DNA of 33,315 nt from CAWEHT01 sp963808455 (GCA_963808455.1 CAWEHT010000351.1:1-33315); one strand, 5' to 3'; shown: positions 1 to 8,055, counted from the first letter of the stretch. The notes: generated from the sequence alone by a model not told the origin. Numbers and translations: made by a program.

Positions 1-18
1 ACAATGCGCGCCCGGCTA

Positions 19-47
19 TTGACTTGGTCCCAGCCGTGTGGTATTGT
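19..47 (+). promoter_or_regulatory. weak sigma70-like promoter candidate
   Basis: TTGACT at 19-24 and TATTGT at 42-47 are separated by 17 bases. No plus-strand gene follows; the next gene (145-630) is on the minus strand. A small GC hairpin, CCGCCG at 78-83 with CGGCGG at 92-97, lies downstream. This may be a chance match. Confidence 0.2.
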
Positions 48-144
48 GAATGTAGTTGACCGGGTGCCTGGTCCGCCCCGCCGTAATCACTCGGCGGAAG
101 TCTGGCCAGGATTGCCGCCGCAAGGCGCCCCCCGGTCGTCGCAT

Positions 145-630
145 TTAAAGCAGCCCTATCAGGTCAGCCTCGGTCACCACCCGATCAGCTTGCCGGGCGC
201 CCCGGTGCACCGCCAGGGCCAGGGCGTGCGCAGGCGAGTCTTTGCCCACCTGGCGAAACACGATGCGCTCCGCCGGGTAATCCGCCTCTGCCCGCCGGAC
301 CAGACGCAGCAACATGCCCCGGATGTTGGCGTCCTGCCCGGTATACTCCGTGTCGATCACCATGCGCTCCAGGCTGCTCAACCGGCCCGCCACCAGCAGA
401 TACAGCCCGGCCGCGAACAGGCGCAGGTAGCTTACCGTCGCGCTCTTGCCTTTCTGGCGCAGCCTGGCCAGGGCTGCCCGCTTGACGGTTGCCGGAATGC
501 GGATAGCATAAGCCTGGCCGTCGGCCAGGGCCAGCACGGTATCTGTCTGCGTGCGCTCGACTTTGCCGCTCTGGTCTATCTCAACCTCGCCGCGCGATCT
601 ATCGCCCCCCGGCGCCCTTCGCGCCCGCAT
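145..630 (-). CDS. conserved hypothetical protein, about 161 aa
   Basis: The body of this protein has the composition of a real globular domain. It contains an IDQSGKVER stretch near residue 18, a basic segment, a hydrophobic stretch LRLFAAGLYLLVAG, then VIDTEYTGQDANIRGMLL and KDSPAHALALAVHRG. The order IDQSGK, VIDTEY, and a K-S/H-PAH segment resembles short conserved hypothetical proteins I have seen in archaea and bacteria, but I cannot name the family or a function. The ATG at 630 is the first in frame. The first 15 residues are Arg/Gly-rich and may be untranslated, since no ribosome binding site is clear. The reading frame is open upstream to a TGA at 760-762. No partner gene is evident. 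Confidence 0.55.
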   Translation of the reverse strand: MRARRAPGGDRSRGEVEIDQSGKVERTQTDTVLALADGQAYAIRIPATVKRAALARLRQKGKSATVSYLRLFAAGLYLLVAGRLSSLERMVIDTEYTGQDANIRGMLLRLVRRAEADYPAERIVFRQVGKDSPAHALALAVHRGARQADRVVTEADLIGLL

Positions 631-1101
631 AGCCGGCTGGCCACCGGCGTTCTTGCCCGGTGTCTGGCAGCCAGCCGCCGGCGACGCGCCCGGCCAGGGT
701 TAACCCGGATGGCGAGTACCGGCGCCGACGCGTGGACCGCTGGATCGTTGGGCACCCGCTCACGTGTGCGCCGGGGTGCAGGGGCGCTCATCGGGTCTGC
801 CCCTTCTGGTCTGCCTGGCAGGGATCCTGCATGCCACCCCTTGACCGTGACCGCCACGTGGTTGGACAGTTTCCGGCAACTGCCGCATCGACACCACGGA
901 ACCATTCACCATAAGCCGCCCATTGTCCTCACCTCCCATCGCGATGCATACCCTGGCGTCGCTCACTATCAGCCCCCCATAGGTTACAACCAAGACCGAC
1001 CGTACGCTGAACACTGTACAGCCAGCAGGGTCGAAAGTGTGGCAAGTTTTTGGGGGTTAGCAGAAGGAGTTATTGGGGATTGTTGGAAGTTTCCGCGGGC
1101 C
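631..1101. other. gap with no convincing gene
   Basis: Open frames exist on both strands here, as expected in GC-rich DNA, but none has a recognisable domain. The least bad is a minus-strand frame at 760-1014 whose first 50 residues look protein-like before it turns Arg/Pro-rich. It shares the frame of the 145-630 gene but is separated from it by a TGA. It could be a decayed or frameshifted N-terminal extension; I cannot show this. Confidence 0.4.
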
Positions 1102-1503
1102 TCAATCCAACAGGCCAGCGATACCAGCCCGTATGATCGCTCTGAGGGTGTCGTCCTTATGAGCCGAATGCCCATCCTCGTCGTGTCTGGCGAGCCAGCC
1201 TTGTACGTCACTCAATTTCACATTGCCTCTGTCAACCTCGCCACGGATCGCTTGCCACGTGGCAAACCACCGCTTACGCTCGGGCCCGCGCCTCGGTACG
1301 CGGGGCATCCTTCTTGCTTGGGTCACCAGCTGCGCGTCGGATCGGTCATCCTTCCCGCCGCCTGGACCCGGCGCCTCAACGGGCTCCTCGATGGGCGTGG
1401 ACGGATCAGACAGGGCTGCTGGCCGTACGCCAGCGAACAGGCGGCAAAGTTCAGACCCTATCCGCATCACGTATGCCTTGATGGGCCGGCAGGGCCAAGG
1501 CAT
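1102..1503 (-). CDS. hypothetical protein, 133 aa
   Basis: The C-terminal 60 residues look like a real small helical domain. They include RKRWFATWQAIRGEVDRGN, VQGWLARHDEDGHSAHKDDT and a terminal LRAIIRAGIAGLLD. The N-terminal half is Pro/Arg/Gly-rich and could be linker or non-coding, so the true start may lie well downstream of 1503. I do not recognise the family. It runs in the same direction as the 145-630 gene but is 470 bases away, so a shared transcript is uncertain. Confidence 0.4.
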   Translation of the reverse strand: MPWPCRPIKAYVMRIGSELCRLFAGVRPAALSDPSTPIEEPVEAPGPGGGKDDRSDAQLVTQARRMPRVPRRGPERKRWFATWQAIRGEVDRGNVKLSDVQGWLARHDEDGHSAHKDDTLRAIIRAGIAGLLD

Positions 1504-1571
1504 ATTGCAGCCGGCCCCCAGGGTGGCAACTGCAATGGGGGCGGTGCGCGCCGTTCGGGCCGGTCGCCGTC

Positions 1572-1654
1572 ACAGGATGCACAGGATTCGACGGGATAGA
1601 CAGGGTCAGGCCCAAAACCCATCCTGTCTATCCGGCCTATCCTGTCCATCCTGT
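1572..1654. repeat. imperfect palindrome of iterated ACAGGAT/ATCCTGT units
   Basis: The left arm (1572-1605) carries ACAGGATGCACAGGATT and then GGATAGACAGG. The right arm (1618-1654) carries CCATCCTGTCTATCC and then CCTATCCTGTCCATCCTGT, roughly the reverse complement. The loop is about a dozen bases. Each arm is itself a tandem of 10-11 base units. It sits between a minus-strand gene and the plus-strand promoter at 1765. The design resembles intergenic REP-like or hairpin repeats. It has no U-tract. Confidence 0.7.
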
Positions 1655-1764
1655 ACGAATTAGCCCGCCGGGACGCGGCAAGCGAGTCGGGAGGACGCAA
1701 CTCAGGGTGCTGGCCTGGCGTGGCCCCGCAACATGATTTCGCCCTCAGAGGCCGGCCGCGTCGA

Positions 1765-1793
1765 TTGACGTGCCGGCCCCGGCGTGCTATACT
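1765..1793 (+). promoter_or_regulatory. strong sigma70-type promoter of the lytic transglycosylase gene
   Basis: TTGACG at 1765-1770 and TATACT at 1788-1793 are separated by exactly 17 bases. Predicted transcription would start near 1800, about 140 bases before the start codon at 1939, with a terminator-like hairpin in between. Confidence 0.6.
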
Positions 1794-1827
1794 CGCCCTG
1801 TCAGCCGCTCGCATCGGCCTGACCAAT

Positions 1828-1862
1828 GCCCGGAATGCTGGACCTGTTGCCGGGCCTTTTTT
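1828..1862 (+). terminator. intrinsic terminator inside the leader (attenuator or end of a small RNA)
   Basis: GCCCGG (1828-1833) pairs with CCGGGC (1850-1855) and is followed by C and then six T (1857-1862). It lies 35-60 bases after the promoter at 1765-1793 and before the start codon at 1939. A transcript from that promoter would meet a terminator before the gene. It could be a transcription attenuator, or it could end a small RNA of about 60 nt. Confidence 0.55.
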
Positions 1863-1938
1863 CTCAACTCGATCATACCATGGCGTCCCCCATCACCAAC
1901 CGCGCGGTCAAGGCAAGCGCCGGAATGTGCTGTTGTCT

Positions 1939-4677
1939 ATGAAGAGTTCGCGATGTGTCCGCCTGGGCGGCCCTCTGCTCCTTGGGCTCCTCATCTTATC
2001 GGGCTGTCATCCCGGTACGCCACCCCGGTTGCCGGCATCCGCGACAGCCGTGGCAACTTCGACGGCCGGCATCGTGCCGGTACACCTTTCCGGCGCCCCG
2101 GCCTCCGGCATGGCTCCGACGGCCAGGCCCATCGGCCCTGCCATAGCGGCGCCCGAACCCACCGTCACAACTGCGCGGCCCGGCCTGGCGCTCAGGGCCG
2201 CGCCTCAGGCCAGCGCAGCGCTCCGGCCCGCGGCGACCGATGCCACGCCGGCGGCGCCATCGGCATCCAGGACGCCGATGCACGCCACCCCACCGGCAGT
2301 CGCCCCCTCGGGTACCGCGGCGCCGGCCCTCGCCCTTGCCATCACGACGGCAGCCCCGGCCGGTGCAGGGCAGGCTTTCACGGCCAGCACTTCGCTCACC
2401 CTCACCGCCCCCGCGCCCACGGCCACGCCGCAAGCCGCCGCGCAGCTGGCAGATGGCCGTTGGCTGCAAAGCATCGGCGACTGCGACGGGGCAGGCCAGG
2501 CCTTTGCCGGGGCCATCGCTTCGGCGGCCGGCGGGGCCCAGCTCGCGCCCGCGGCCCTCTCCGAGGCCCGTTATCGCATGGCGCAATGCGACCTCCGCGA
2601 TGGCGCGCCTGCGAAGGCAGCGGCGGCTCTCACCGGCCTGCTTTCGGCGGCCGCGCCCGACGATCCTTACCAGGCGCCGGCCACTTTCTTGTTCGGCGAG
2701 GCGCAATCTTCGCTGCAAGAATGGGATGCCGCGGCTGCAAGTTACAACAAGTACCTGGCCCTGGCCCCGGAGCTGTCTTCCTATACCTGGCAAAGGATCG
2801 CCGCAGCGAGCAACGCCGCCGGCAACCCGCTCGGCGCCACCCGGGCGTACAGCGCCGCCGTGGGGACGTCGCCAGATTGGAACAATACGGTGGCCATCCG
2901 GCGTGCCTGGGCCGATCTGCTGGTCAAACAGGGCGACGGGGAAGGCGCGGCTGCCCAGTATGACGTGCTGCGCGCCGGGCAGACCCAGGGCGCCTGGGCC
3001 GCCGAAATGCAATGGCTGGCCGGCTCGGCTCTCGACCAGTCCGGCGACCATTCCGGCGCGGCGGCCCGCTGGCAGGCTGCCGCAAACGCCGATCCGACCA
3101 GCGGTTATGCGCATGATGCCATGAGCGCCCTGGTCGACGCTTCCGTGACGGTGGACGACTATCAAAGGGGCCTGGTCGATTATTACGCAGGCGTCTACAA
3201 CCTGGCCATCCAGGCTTTTGACCGGTCGTTGGCCCACGATCGATCGGGACATCAAGGACAGGCCCTGTATTATGAGGGCAGGAGCTATCTGGCGCTTGGC
3301 CGGTGCGCCCAGGCGATCGCAAAGCTCGACAACTTTGTCGCCGCTTTCCCCCAAAGCCCGCTCATCGTCGACGCGTCGCTGGGCCAGGCCCGCGCCCAGG
3401 CTTGTGCGGGCAACTCGGGGGCGGCCCTGGCCGCTTATCGCCGGCTGGCGGCGGCCCACCCGGATGCGGAGCAGGCACCCACGGCGCTTTGGGAGGCGGC
3501 CCGCCTGGAAGCCGGCGCGGGGAACCTGGGGAGCGCCGACCAGGACTATCTGGCCCTGGGCCGCCGCTATCCCGCCGCGGATGAAGGGTGGCACGCCTAT
3601 CTGCAAGCCGGGCTGGATTATTTTGCCGCCGGCAACTGGCAAGGGGCCATCTCTGTGTGGGCCGAGTGGGCCCACGCTACGGGGGCGCCGGCTTTCACGC
3701 ACCCGGTGGCCTTCTATTGGCTGGGCCGCACACAGAACGAGGTCGGCAACAATGACGCGGCGCGCCAGGCGTGGGCAAGCGCCGACCAGGCCGATCCCAA
3801 CAGCTTCTACGGCATGCGCGCCGCCGCTCGGCTCGCCGGCGCCGGCCAGACGCTCTTCGCTCCCGGCCTCGTGACGTTTACGCTCTCGTCCGGCCAACTC
3901 GGCCCGGACAAGGCTGCGCTGGCAGCCTGGCTCGGCGGGTGGGCCGGCGCCGGCTCACTGGAGCTGTCGCCCGCGGTTCAAGCGGATGCGGATTGGCAGC
4001 GGGGGCAGGCCCTCTTGACTATCGGCCTGCACAGCGAGGGGGTGGCAGCATGGACCCGGCTCAAGCTGCGCTACCAGTCCAGCCCATGGACCATGGCCGC
4101 CCTGGCCCTGGCTTTTGGCGACGCAGGCGAGTACGGGCTCTCGATAGACTGCGCCACGCAGATGATCAGCCTCGCCCCGCAGGGACAAGACCCGCCGGCA
4201 GCGGTGCTGCGCCTGGCCTACCCACTCCCGTACGCTCCCCTCATCCAGGACCAGGCCAGCCGCTGGCAAATCGATCCGCGCCTGGTAGCCTCCGTGATCC
4301 TGCAGGAGAGCCGCTTCGACACCGCCGCGACCTCGTCCGCGGTTGCCCAGGGCCTGATGCAAATCATCCCGGACACGGCGGACTGGATCGCCAACCGGCT
4401 CGGCCGCTCCGACTTCCAGTCCGATCAGATCTACTGGCCTTATGTCAATGTAGAGTTCGGCACCTATTACCTGCGCCAACAGCTGGATGCATTCGACGAT
4501 AGCGTCGCGCTGGCCCTGTCCGCCTACAACGGCGGGCCCGGCAACGCGCTCAGGTGGCAGAAAACGGCCCCGGGCGACGAAGATCTGACGGTGGCTTCCA
4601 TCGACGTCACCCAATCACGCCTCTACGTGCAGCTGATCTACGAACACTACGCGATGTACCGGAAGCTGTATCCTTAA
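1939..4677 (+). CDS. TPR-containing lipoprotein with C-terminal lytic transglycosylase (SLT) domain
   Basis: This is a 912-residue envelope protein predicted to cleave the MurNAc-GlcNAc bond of peptidoglycan non-hydrolytically. The N-terminus is a lipoprotein signal: a basic start, a run of Leu/Gly, and a lipobox LILSGC with Cys at residue 23. Residues 24 to about 165 are Ala/Pro/Thr-rich linker. Residues of about 170-740 are helical TPR-like repeats, as in the Slt70 superhelix. The SLT domain follows at about 760-900, with the catalytic ILQESRF motif (Glu about 790), then GLMQIIP and SAYNGGPGN. The ATG at 1939 was chosen because it opens the signal peptide directly; a GTG at 1927 is an alternative. 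The frame stays open upstream to 1720, but that part runs through the promoter and terminator. It is longer than E. coli Slt70 because of the linker and extra repeats. It appears to be transcribed alone. Confidence 0.9.
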   Translation: MKSSRCVRLGGPLLLGLLILSGCHPGTPPRLPASATAVATSTAGIVPVHLSGAPASGMAPTARPIGPAIAAPEPTVTTARPGLALRAAPQASAALRPAATDATPAAPSASRTPMHATPPAVAPSGTAAPALALAITTAAPAGAGQAFTASTSLTLTAPAPTATPQAAAQLADGRWLQSIGDCDGAGQAFAGAIASAAGGAQLAPAALSEARYRMAQCDLRDGAPAKAAAALTGLLSAAAPDDPYQAPATFLFGEAQSSLQEWDAAAASYNKYLALAPELSSYTWQRIAAASNAAGNPLGATRAYSAAVGTSPDWNNTVAIRRAWADLLVKQGDGEGAAAQYDVLRAGQTQGAWAAEMQWLAGSALDQSGDHSGAAARWQAAANADPTSGYAHDAMSALVDASVTVDDYQRGLVDYYAGVYNLAIQAFDRSLAHDRSGHQGQALYYEGRSYLALGRCAQAIAKLDNFVAAFPQSPLIVDASLGQARAQACAGNSGAALAAYRRLAAAHPDAEQAPTALWEAARLEAGAGNLGSADQDYLALGRRYPAADEGWHAYLQAGLDYFAAGNWQGAISVWAEWAHATGAPAFTHPVAFYWLGRTQNEVGNNDAARQAWASADQADPNSFYGMRAAARLAGAGQTLFAPGLVTFTLSSGQLGPDKAALAAWLGGWAGAGSLELSPAVQADADWQRGQALLTIGLHSEGVAAWTRLKLRYQSSPWTMAALALAFGDAGEYGLSIDCATQMISLAPQGQDPPAAVLRLAYPLPYAPLIQDQASRWQIDPRLVASVILQESRFDTAATSSAVAQGLMQIIPDTADWIANRLGRSDFQSDQIYWPYVNVEFGTYYLRQQLDAFDDSVALALSAYNGGPGNALRWQKTAPGDEDLTVASIDVTQSRLYVQLIYEHYAMYRKLYP

Positions 4678-4682
4678 AAGCA

Positions 4683-4712
4683 AAACTCCCCGGCCCACCC
4701 TCCGGGGAATTT
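4683..4712. terminator. bidirectional intrinsic terminator
   Basis: TCCCCGG (4687-4693) pairs with CCGGGGA (4702-4708), with AAA on the left and TTT on the right. It lies six bases after the stop of the transglycosylase gene and would also stop minus-strand transcription coming from the DUF3048 gene. The rest of the gap up to 4916 shows nothing recognisable. Confidence 0.7.
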
Positions 4713-4916
4713 CGCAAGCTCAGGTTATGCATCTAGAGGAGGAACCACCGTTATCTGTCTCTCAGCGCCACCTTTCGAATCATCACTTTGTGAACTGTCG
4801 CCAGCATACTATGCCGACATTAAGGCGAGATGAAAGATGCCTTAGAGAAAGATCAGAATCCCGTAAAGTGATCCCTCCCCATACACCGCCAGGTGCGCCC
4901 TCCGGCCGCGCGCGAA

Positions 4917-6128
4917 TCACTTCACCGTGATGCTGTCGCCGGCCGAGACGAGCTCGAACCAGCTATTGCCCGGGTGCAGCCGTATCGGCTTGCCGTCGCC
5001 CCCCAAAAACTCCGGCATGGTGGTGTCTCCCGCCTGCCAGGTCCCGGTGATCGCCACCCCATCGCGCAAGATGGTGACCGGCCCCTGGCCGGACGTGATG
5101 ATCCGGATGCTGGTGTCGCCGAGCGTGTCCTCGACGTAGTCTGTGGCTTGCTCTTGAACTGTCTGGATGATGACGTTGGCAGCGCTGATCTGCTGCCCGT
5201 TCTCATTGTCCAGGTGCGGCGTGCCAGACAGGCTCCGCAAGTACTTTCCCTTCGCCGGGTCGTAGTTCCAGGTAACCTGCGCCGGCCATGCCACGGTCGC
5301 GGTCTTGCCGCTCCCGCCCGCGGGCACCTGAGTTCCGAAGGCAAACCCCCGCAGCTTGGGATCCGTATCCGCCTTGGTATCGACCAGCCATTGGCGCAGC
5401 TTGGTGGTGCTGGTCTGCATGCGCGTCTCATAGTCGCTGAGGCTGCCGATGCTCTCGGAGTAGTGCTCGTTGTTTGAATCGTCGATGTCGAAGTTCATAT
5501 AGGGCACGCCCATCTTGAAGGTCAGGAACCAGTTCACGTTCCCGCTGGCACCGGACGCGACCATGGCGCCGCCGTATTGAGGCGTCAGGTAGAAGTTGAC
5601 CAGCCGGGCGCTGCGCACCGGGCGGATGCGATCGGCCTCGTTGGCCAGGAAGACAAAGGTGAACCGGGTGACCGCCCTGCCCTCCATGATGTATTCGTAG
5701 ACCAGATCCGTGAGGCTGAAGCCATACTGGTACGAGCGAGCAGGCGGCGAGTTGTTGACCGCTACGAACAGCGGGCGGCGGGCCAGGACGGCTGGGTTAG
5801 CCACGCGCAGCCCCGTGAGCGGATCGACATCGGTCGCGTGCGCGTACGGGTCGGACGGCGTGGAGGTCGCCGTGGCCGTGGGCGTCAGCGTCGGGGGCGG
5901 CGTATTTGTGGGCGAGGGCGTCGCCGAGGGCACCGCCGTCGCCGTCGCAGTGGCCGTCGCCTCGAAGTGCGGCGTCTTGGTGGGCGTGGGCGTGAGCTGC
6001 GGCGTCGCCCCGCACGCGCCCATGAGGACCGGCAGGCCTGCCAGGAGCACGATGGCAGCGATCACCAGCCCATAAGGGGCAGCCGGCCGCAACCGGGACA
6101 CCCACCGGTCACGTCTGTCTTGATTCAC
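4917..6128 (-). CDS. DUF3048 (YerB-like) lipoprotein
   Basis: This is a 403-residue protein of the DUF3048/YerB family, whose biochemical role is not established. A GTG start at 6128 was chosen because an excellent AGGAGG lies about 6 bases upstream; the frame is open for 57 more codons but without a better site. The N-terminus has a basic patch, a transmembrane/signal stretch and a lipobox-like LMGAC (Cys at about 39). Residues of about 42-96 are a Thr/Pro/Ala linker typical of Chloroflexota surface proteins. The DUF3048 N-terminal domain follows, with DPLTGLRV, RRPLFVAVNN, YEYIMEGRAVTRF and RPVRSARLVNFYL. The C-terminal domain runs to SITVK and includes GNSWFEL. It probably sits on the outer face of the membrane. 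It is convergent with the transglycosylase gene and shares the terminator at 4683-4712. Confidence 0.88.
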   Translation of the reverse strand: MNQDRRDRWVSRLRPAAPYGLVIAAIVLLAGLPVLMGACGATPQLTPTPTKTPHFEATATATATAVPSATPSPTNTPPPTLTPTATATSTPSDPYAHATDVDPLTGLRVANPAVLARRPLFVAVNNSPPARSYQYGFSLTDLVYEYIMEGRAVTRFTFVFLANEADRIRPVRSARLVNFYLTPQYGGAMVASGASGNVNWFLTFKMGVPYMNFDIDDSNNEHYSESIGSLSDYETRMQTSTTKLRQWLVDTKADTDPKLRGFAFGTQVPAGGSGKTATVAWPAQVTWNYDPAKGKYLRSLSGTPHLDNENGQQISAANVIIQTVQEQATDYVEDTLGDTSIRIITSGQGPVTILRDGVAITGTWQAGDTTMPEFLGGDGKPIRLHPGNSWFELVSAGDSITVK

Positions 6129-6174
6129 CAGGGACCTCCTTTGCCAGATAATCCACCAGCAAAACGATCTCACG

Positions 6175-6204
6175 ATTGTATCCCATCGTCCGCCAGATGG
6201 TAAA
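6175..6204 (-). promoter_or_regulatory. promoter candidate for the DUF3048 gene
   Basis: On the minus strand, TTTACC (6204-6199) and TACAAT (6180-6175) are 18 bases apart. The site is about 45 bases before the GTG start at 6128, and an AGGAGG lies in between. Confidence 0.4.
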
Positions 6205-6275
6205 GATGGCAATACAAATGACGAAGATCGTCCCAAACGCCGGCGGGAGATAGAGGCAGGAGGGCCGTCCTCTGC

Positions 6276-6296
6276 GGCAAGCCCGGTGGGCTTGCC
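6276..6296. other. perfect 9-bp hairpin
   Basis: GGCAAGCCC (6276-6284) and GGGCTTGCC (6288-6296) form a perfect stem with a 3-base loop. It lies between the DUF4013 stop (6361) and the DUF3048 promoter. No U-tract follows on either strand. It may be a U-less terminator or an RNA 3'-end stabiliser. Confidence 0.45.
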
Positions 6297-6323
6297 CATC
6301 GATCGGGGGGCGGGAGTCAGGGC

Positions 6324-6354
6324 GCGCCGGCCGCCATGAGGGGCCGGCCGGCGC
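6324..6354 (-). terminator. GC-rich hairpin just after the DUF4013 gene
   Basis: GCGCCGGCC (6324-6332) pairs with GGCCGGCGC (6346-6354). It starts 7 bases after the stop codon of the minus-strand DUF4013 gene, which suggests a terminator, but there is no U-tract. Confidence 0.4.
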
Positions 6355-6360
6355 TGCCGA

Positions 6361-7080
6361 TCAGATGACGTTCGTCTGGTTGGCGGGTGCGCTGCCGGGC
6401 GCCCCGACCTGGCCGAACAGGTGCGCCTGCACCAGCCATTTCCAGAGGACGGCCAGAGGGACGGTCACCAACAGGCCGATGACGAGCGCGATCGTGCCCG
6501 CCAGGGCCACGACGAGGCTGATGATCCCGGCTGCGATCGTCATGATCATCGCTACGATCACGTTGGTCAGGTTGGCACGCGTGAACTCCCAAAGCTTCAC
6601 GAATTCAAAGCCGGAGGAGATCCGGTCGGTAGCCGCCAGGCGGGCGTAAATAGCGGGCTCGAATAGCAGCACCACCAGGCCCCACAGCACGGAAAGACAA
6701 ACGCTGCAGGTCAGGAACAGGCCGCCGGCAAAGTTGACGGCGCCGGAGTGGCTGCTACCTAAAGCGCCGCCAAATGCCCCCAGGATGAGAGGGATGATCA
6801 GCGGCAGCAGCCAGACGATGAAGACGACAACCAGCTTGATGCCGCGGCCCAGGAAGCGGCCCCAGTCACGCCAATCGGGCAACGGATAGGCCTGGTTGTT
6901 CATGACGTTGGCCGTCACTTCCAGTGAGTAGCCCAAGGCAACAATCAGGGGGACGACGCCAACCAGCGCAGCAGACAATACGAGGCCGATCAAGACGATC
7001 AGTGTCCCGATCCCAAGCTTGGGCAACCAGTCTGGGTCTTCAAACATGAATGTAAATGACTTGGCGATGTCTATGGTCAT
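6361..7080 (-). CDS. DUF4013 multi-pass membrane protein
   Basis: This 239-residue integral membrane protein matches the DUF4013 pattern: MTIDIAKSFTFMFEDPDWLPKLGIG, where the F-D-P-W-L-K-G motif precedes the first helix. The order of helices is about 26-55, a conserved NNQAYPLPDWRDWGRFLGRGIK loop, then about 82-105, 117-145 and 175-215. The function is unknown; members are common in Chloroflexota, Firmicutes and archaea. The ATG at 7080 has a GAGG seven bases upstream. It lies 72 bases after the DUF2085 gene in the same direction, so the two are probably one transcript. No enzymatic motif is visible. Confidence 0.85.
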   Translation of the reverse strand: MTIDIAKSFTFMFEDPDWLPKLGIGTLIVLIGLVLSAALVGVVPLIVALGYSLEVTANVMNNQAYPLPDWRDWGRFLGRGIKLVVVFIVWLLPLIIPLILGAFGGALGSSHSGAVNFAGGLFLTCSVCLSVLWGLVVLLFEPAIYARLAATDRISSGFEFVKLWEFTRANLTNVIVAMIMTIAAGIISLVVALAGTIALVIGLLVTVPLAVLWKWLVQAHLFGQVGAPGSAPANQTNVI

Positions 7081-7152
7081 TGCGCAGCCTCCACAATATA
7101 CTTTCCTTCACTTCCTAAACGCAAGGCTCGCGGAAAAGTTTCCAAAGGCCCT

Positions 7153-7971
7153 TCAAGAGGGCAGGCCGAGCGTCGCAGCCAACGCCCCCCGCAGCAGGCC
7201 GATGGCCGCCAGCTCGCCCATGGCGAAGGCCACGCCCAGCAGGCATGGCGCCGCCAGCGGCCGCCAGGAAGCAGCCTCACCCGCGCGGCGCCAGACCAAC
7301 AACACGGCCACGGCGTTCAGCAGGCCGACCAGGGCCACCACCATGAGCCCGCTGGCCAGCGCCAGCGGATACAACAGGCCGCCCCAGCCGCTGGCGACCA
7401 GGGCCACGACAACCGCGCCCCCCACCAGCAGCCAGGCCAGATCGCGCCAGCTGCCGACCGAGGGCCCGGGCGCAGCATCACGCCAGAAGCTGAAGTTGAC
7501 GACCGGCAGCAGGATGCAGGTTAGCGCCAGGCCTTCAAGGGTGCCGGTCATCAGCCGGACGACGTTGCTCGGCTCGTACAGGTGTGGCAGGCCGGGGAAC
7601 TGGGTCAGGAAGGAATTGAGGCCATCGCAGGCCCACAACGCGACGAACCCTGCCAGCACCGCCAGGTACCGGCGGGCAGGGTACCCTGCGGCACGCCCGC
7701 GGCCGCGCCGCGCCAGGACGATGAACCCGGCCAGCGCGCCAGATAGGTGCCGCTGTCGCGGCGCGCAAAGGGGCAGTTGGCGCCCGGCAAAGAAGTAGGA
7801 ATGCTGGGCCAGGCGATCGCACACGGCATACGCCGCCCGGTCGGCCTTGTCCAGCAGCGAGCCGGGCGCGGCCAGGAACAGCGCCACGATCACGGTCGCA
7901 GCCAGCAGGGCCAGAACGCCATCCACGACCCCGGGCCCAGGGCGGCCCTTTTCCTCTACGCACACAGCCAC
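7153..7971 (-). CDS. DUF2085-like multi-pass membrane protein (contains a compensated frame error)
   Basis: This is a 272-residue membrane protein with six to seven hydrophobic helices. The segment AVCDRLAQHSYFFAGRQLPLCA near residue 50 fits the DUF2085 signature (Cys, Ser-Phe-Phe, Gly-Arg-x-Leu-Pro-x-Cys-Ala). Directly after it the expected CARDSGTYLG reads CAPRQRHLSG. The DNA gives the expected residues if one C is removed near 7762 and one G is added near 7740. So about eight codons are read out of frame because of two opposite single-base errors. The GTG start at 7971 is the first in frame and its site is weak. The gene is probably cotranscribed with DUF4013 downstream. It is divergent from rnj. 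No function is known for the family. Confidence 0.75.
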   Translation of the reverse strand: MAVCVEEKGRPGPGVVDGVLALLAATVIVALFLAAPGSLLDKADRAAYAVCDRLAQHSYFFAGRQLPLCAPRQRHLSGALAGFIVLARRGRGRAAGYPARRYLAVLAGFVALWACDGLNSFLTQFPGLPHLYEPSNVVRLMTGTLEGLALTCILLPVVNFSFWRDAAPGPSVGSWRDLAWLLVGGAVVVALVASGWGGLLYPLALASGLMVVALVGLLNAVAVLLVWRRAGEAASWRPLAAPCLLGVAFAMGELAAIGLLRGALAATLGLPS

Positions 7972-8015
7972 TTCACGGGCACTATTGTATCATGGAGAGA
8001 AAGTGAGGACGTCTA

Positions 8016-8044
8016 TTGACAGACCACGCGCTTCGTAGTAACTT
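8016..8044 (+). promoter_or_regulatory. promoter candidate for rnj
   Basis: A perfect TTGACA at 8016-8021 is followed after 17 bases by a poor -10 element, TAACTT (8039-8044). Transcription would start only a few bases before the ATG at 8056. The second in-frame ATG at 8071 could be used instead. Confidence 0.4.
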
Positions 8045-8055
8045 GATTATGAGGC

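Noticed and set aside
760..1014. minus-strand frame as a separate gene
   Set aside because: Only its first 50 residues look plausible; there is no ribosome binding site and no family match I can name.
4..1599. 531-codon plus-strand open frame
   Set aside because: It is Pro/Arg/His-rich with no recognisable domain and overlaps the better minus-strand frames; long stop-free stretches are expected at this GC content.
1996..3897. 633-codon minus-strand frame opposite the transglycosylase
   Set aside because: It is antisense to a clear protein and its composition (Arg/Gly-rich) mirrors the sense codons.
5860..6010. short tandem repeat in the DUF3048 gene region as a mobile or CRISPR-like repeat
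   Set aside because: It is the coding sequence of a Thr/Pro/Ala-rich linker; the periodicity follows from the repeated dipeptides.
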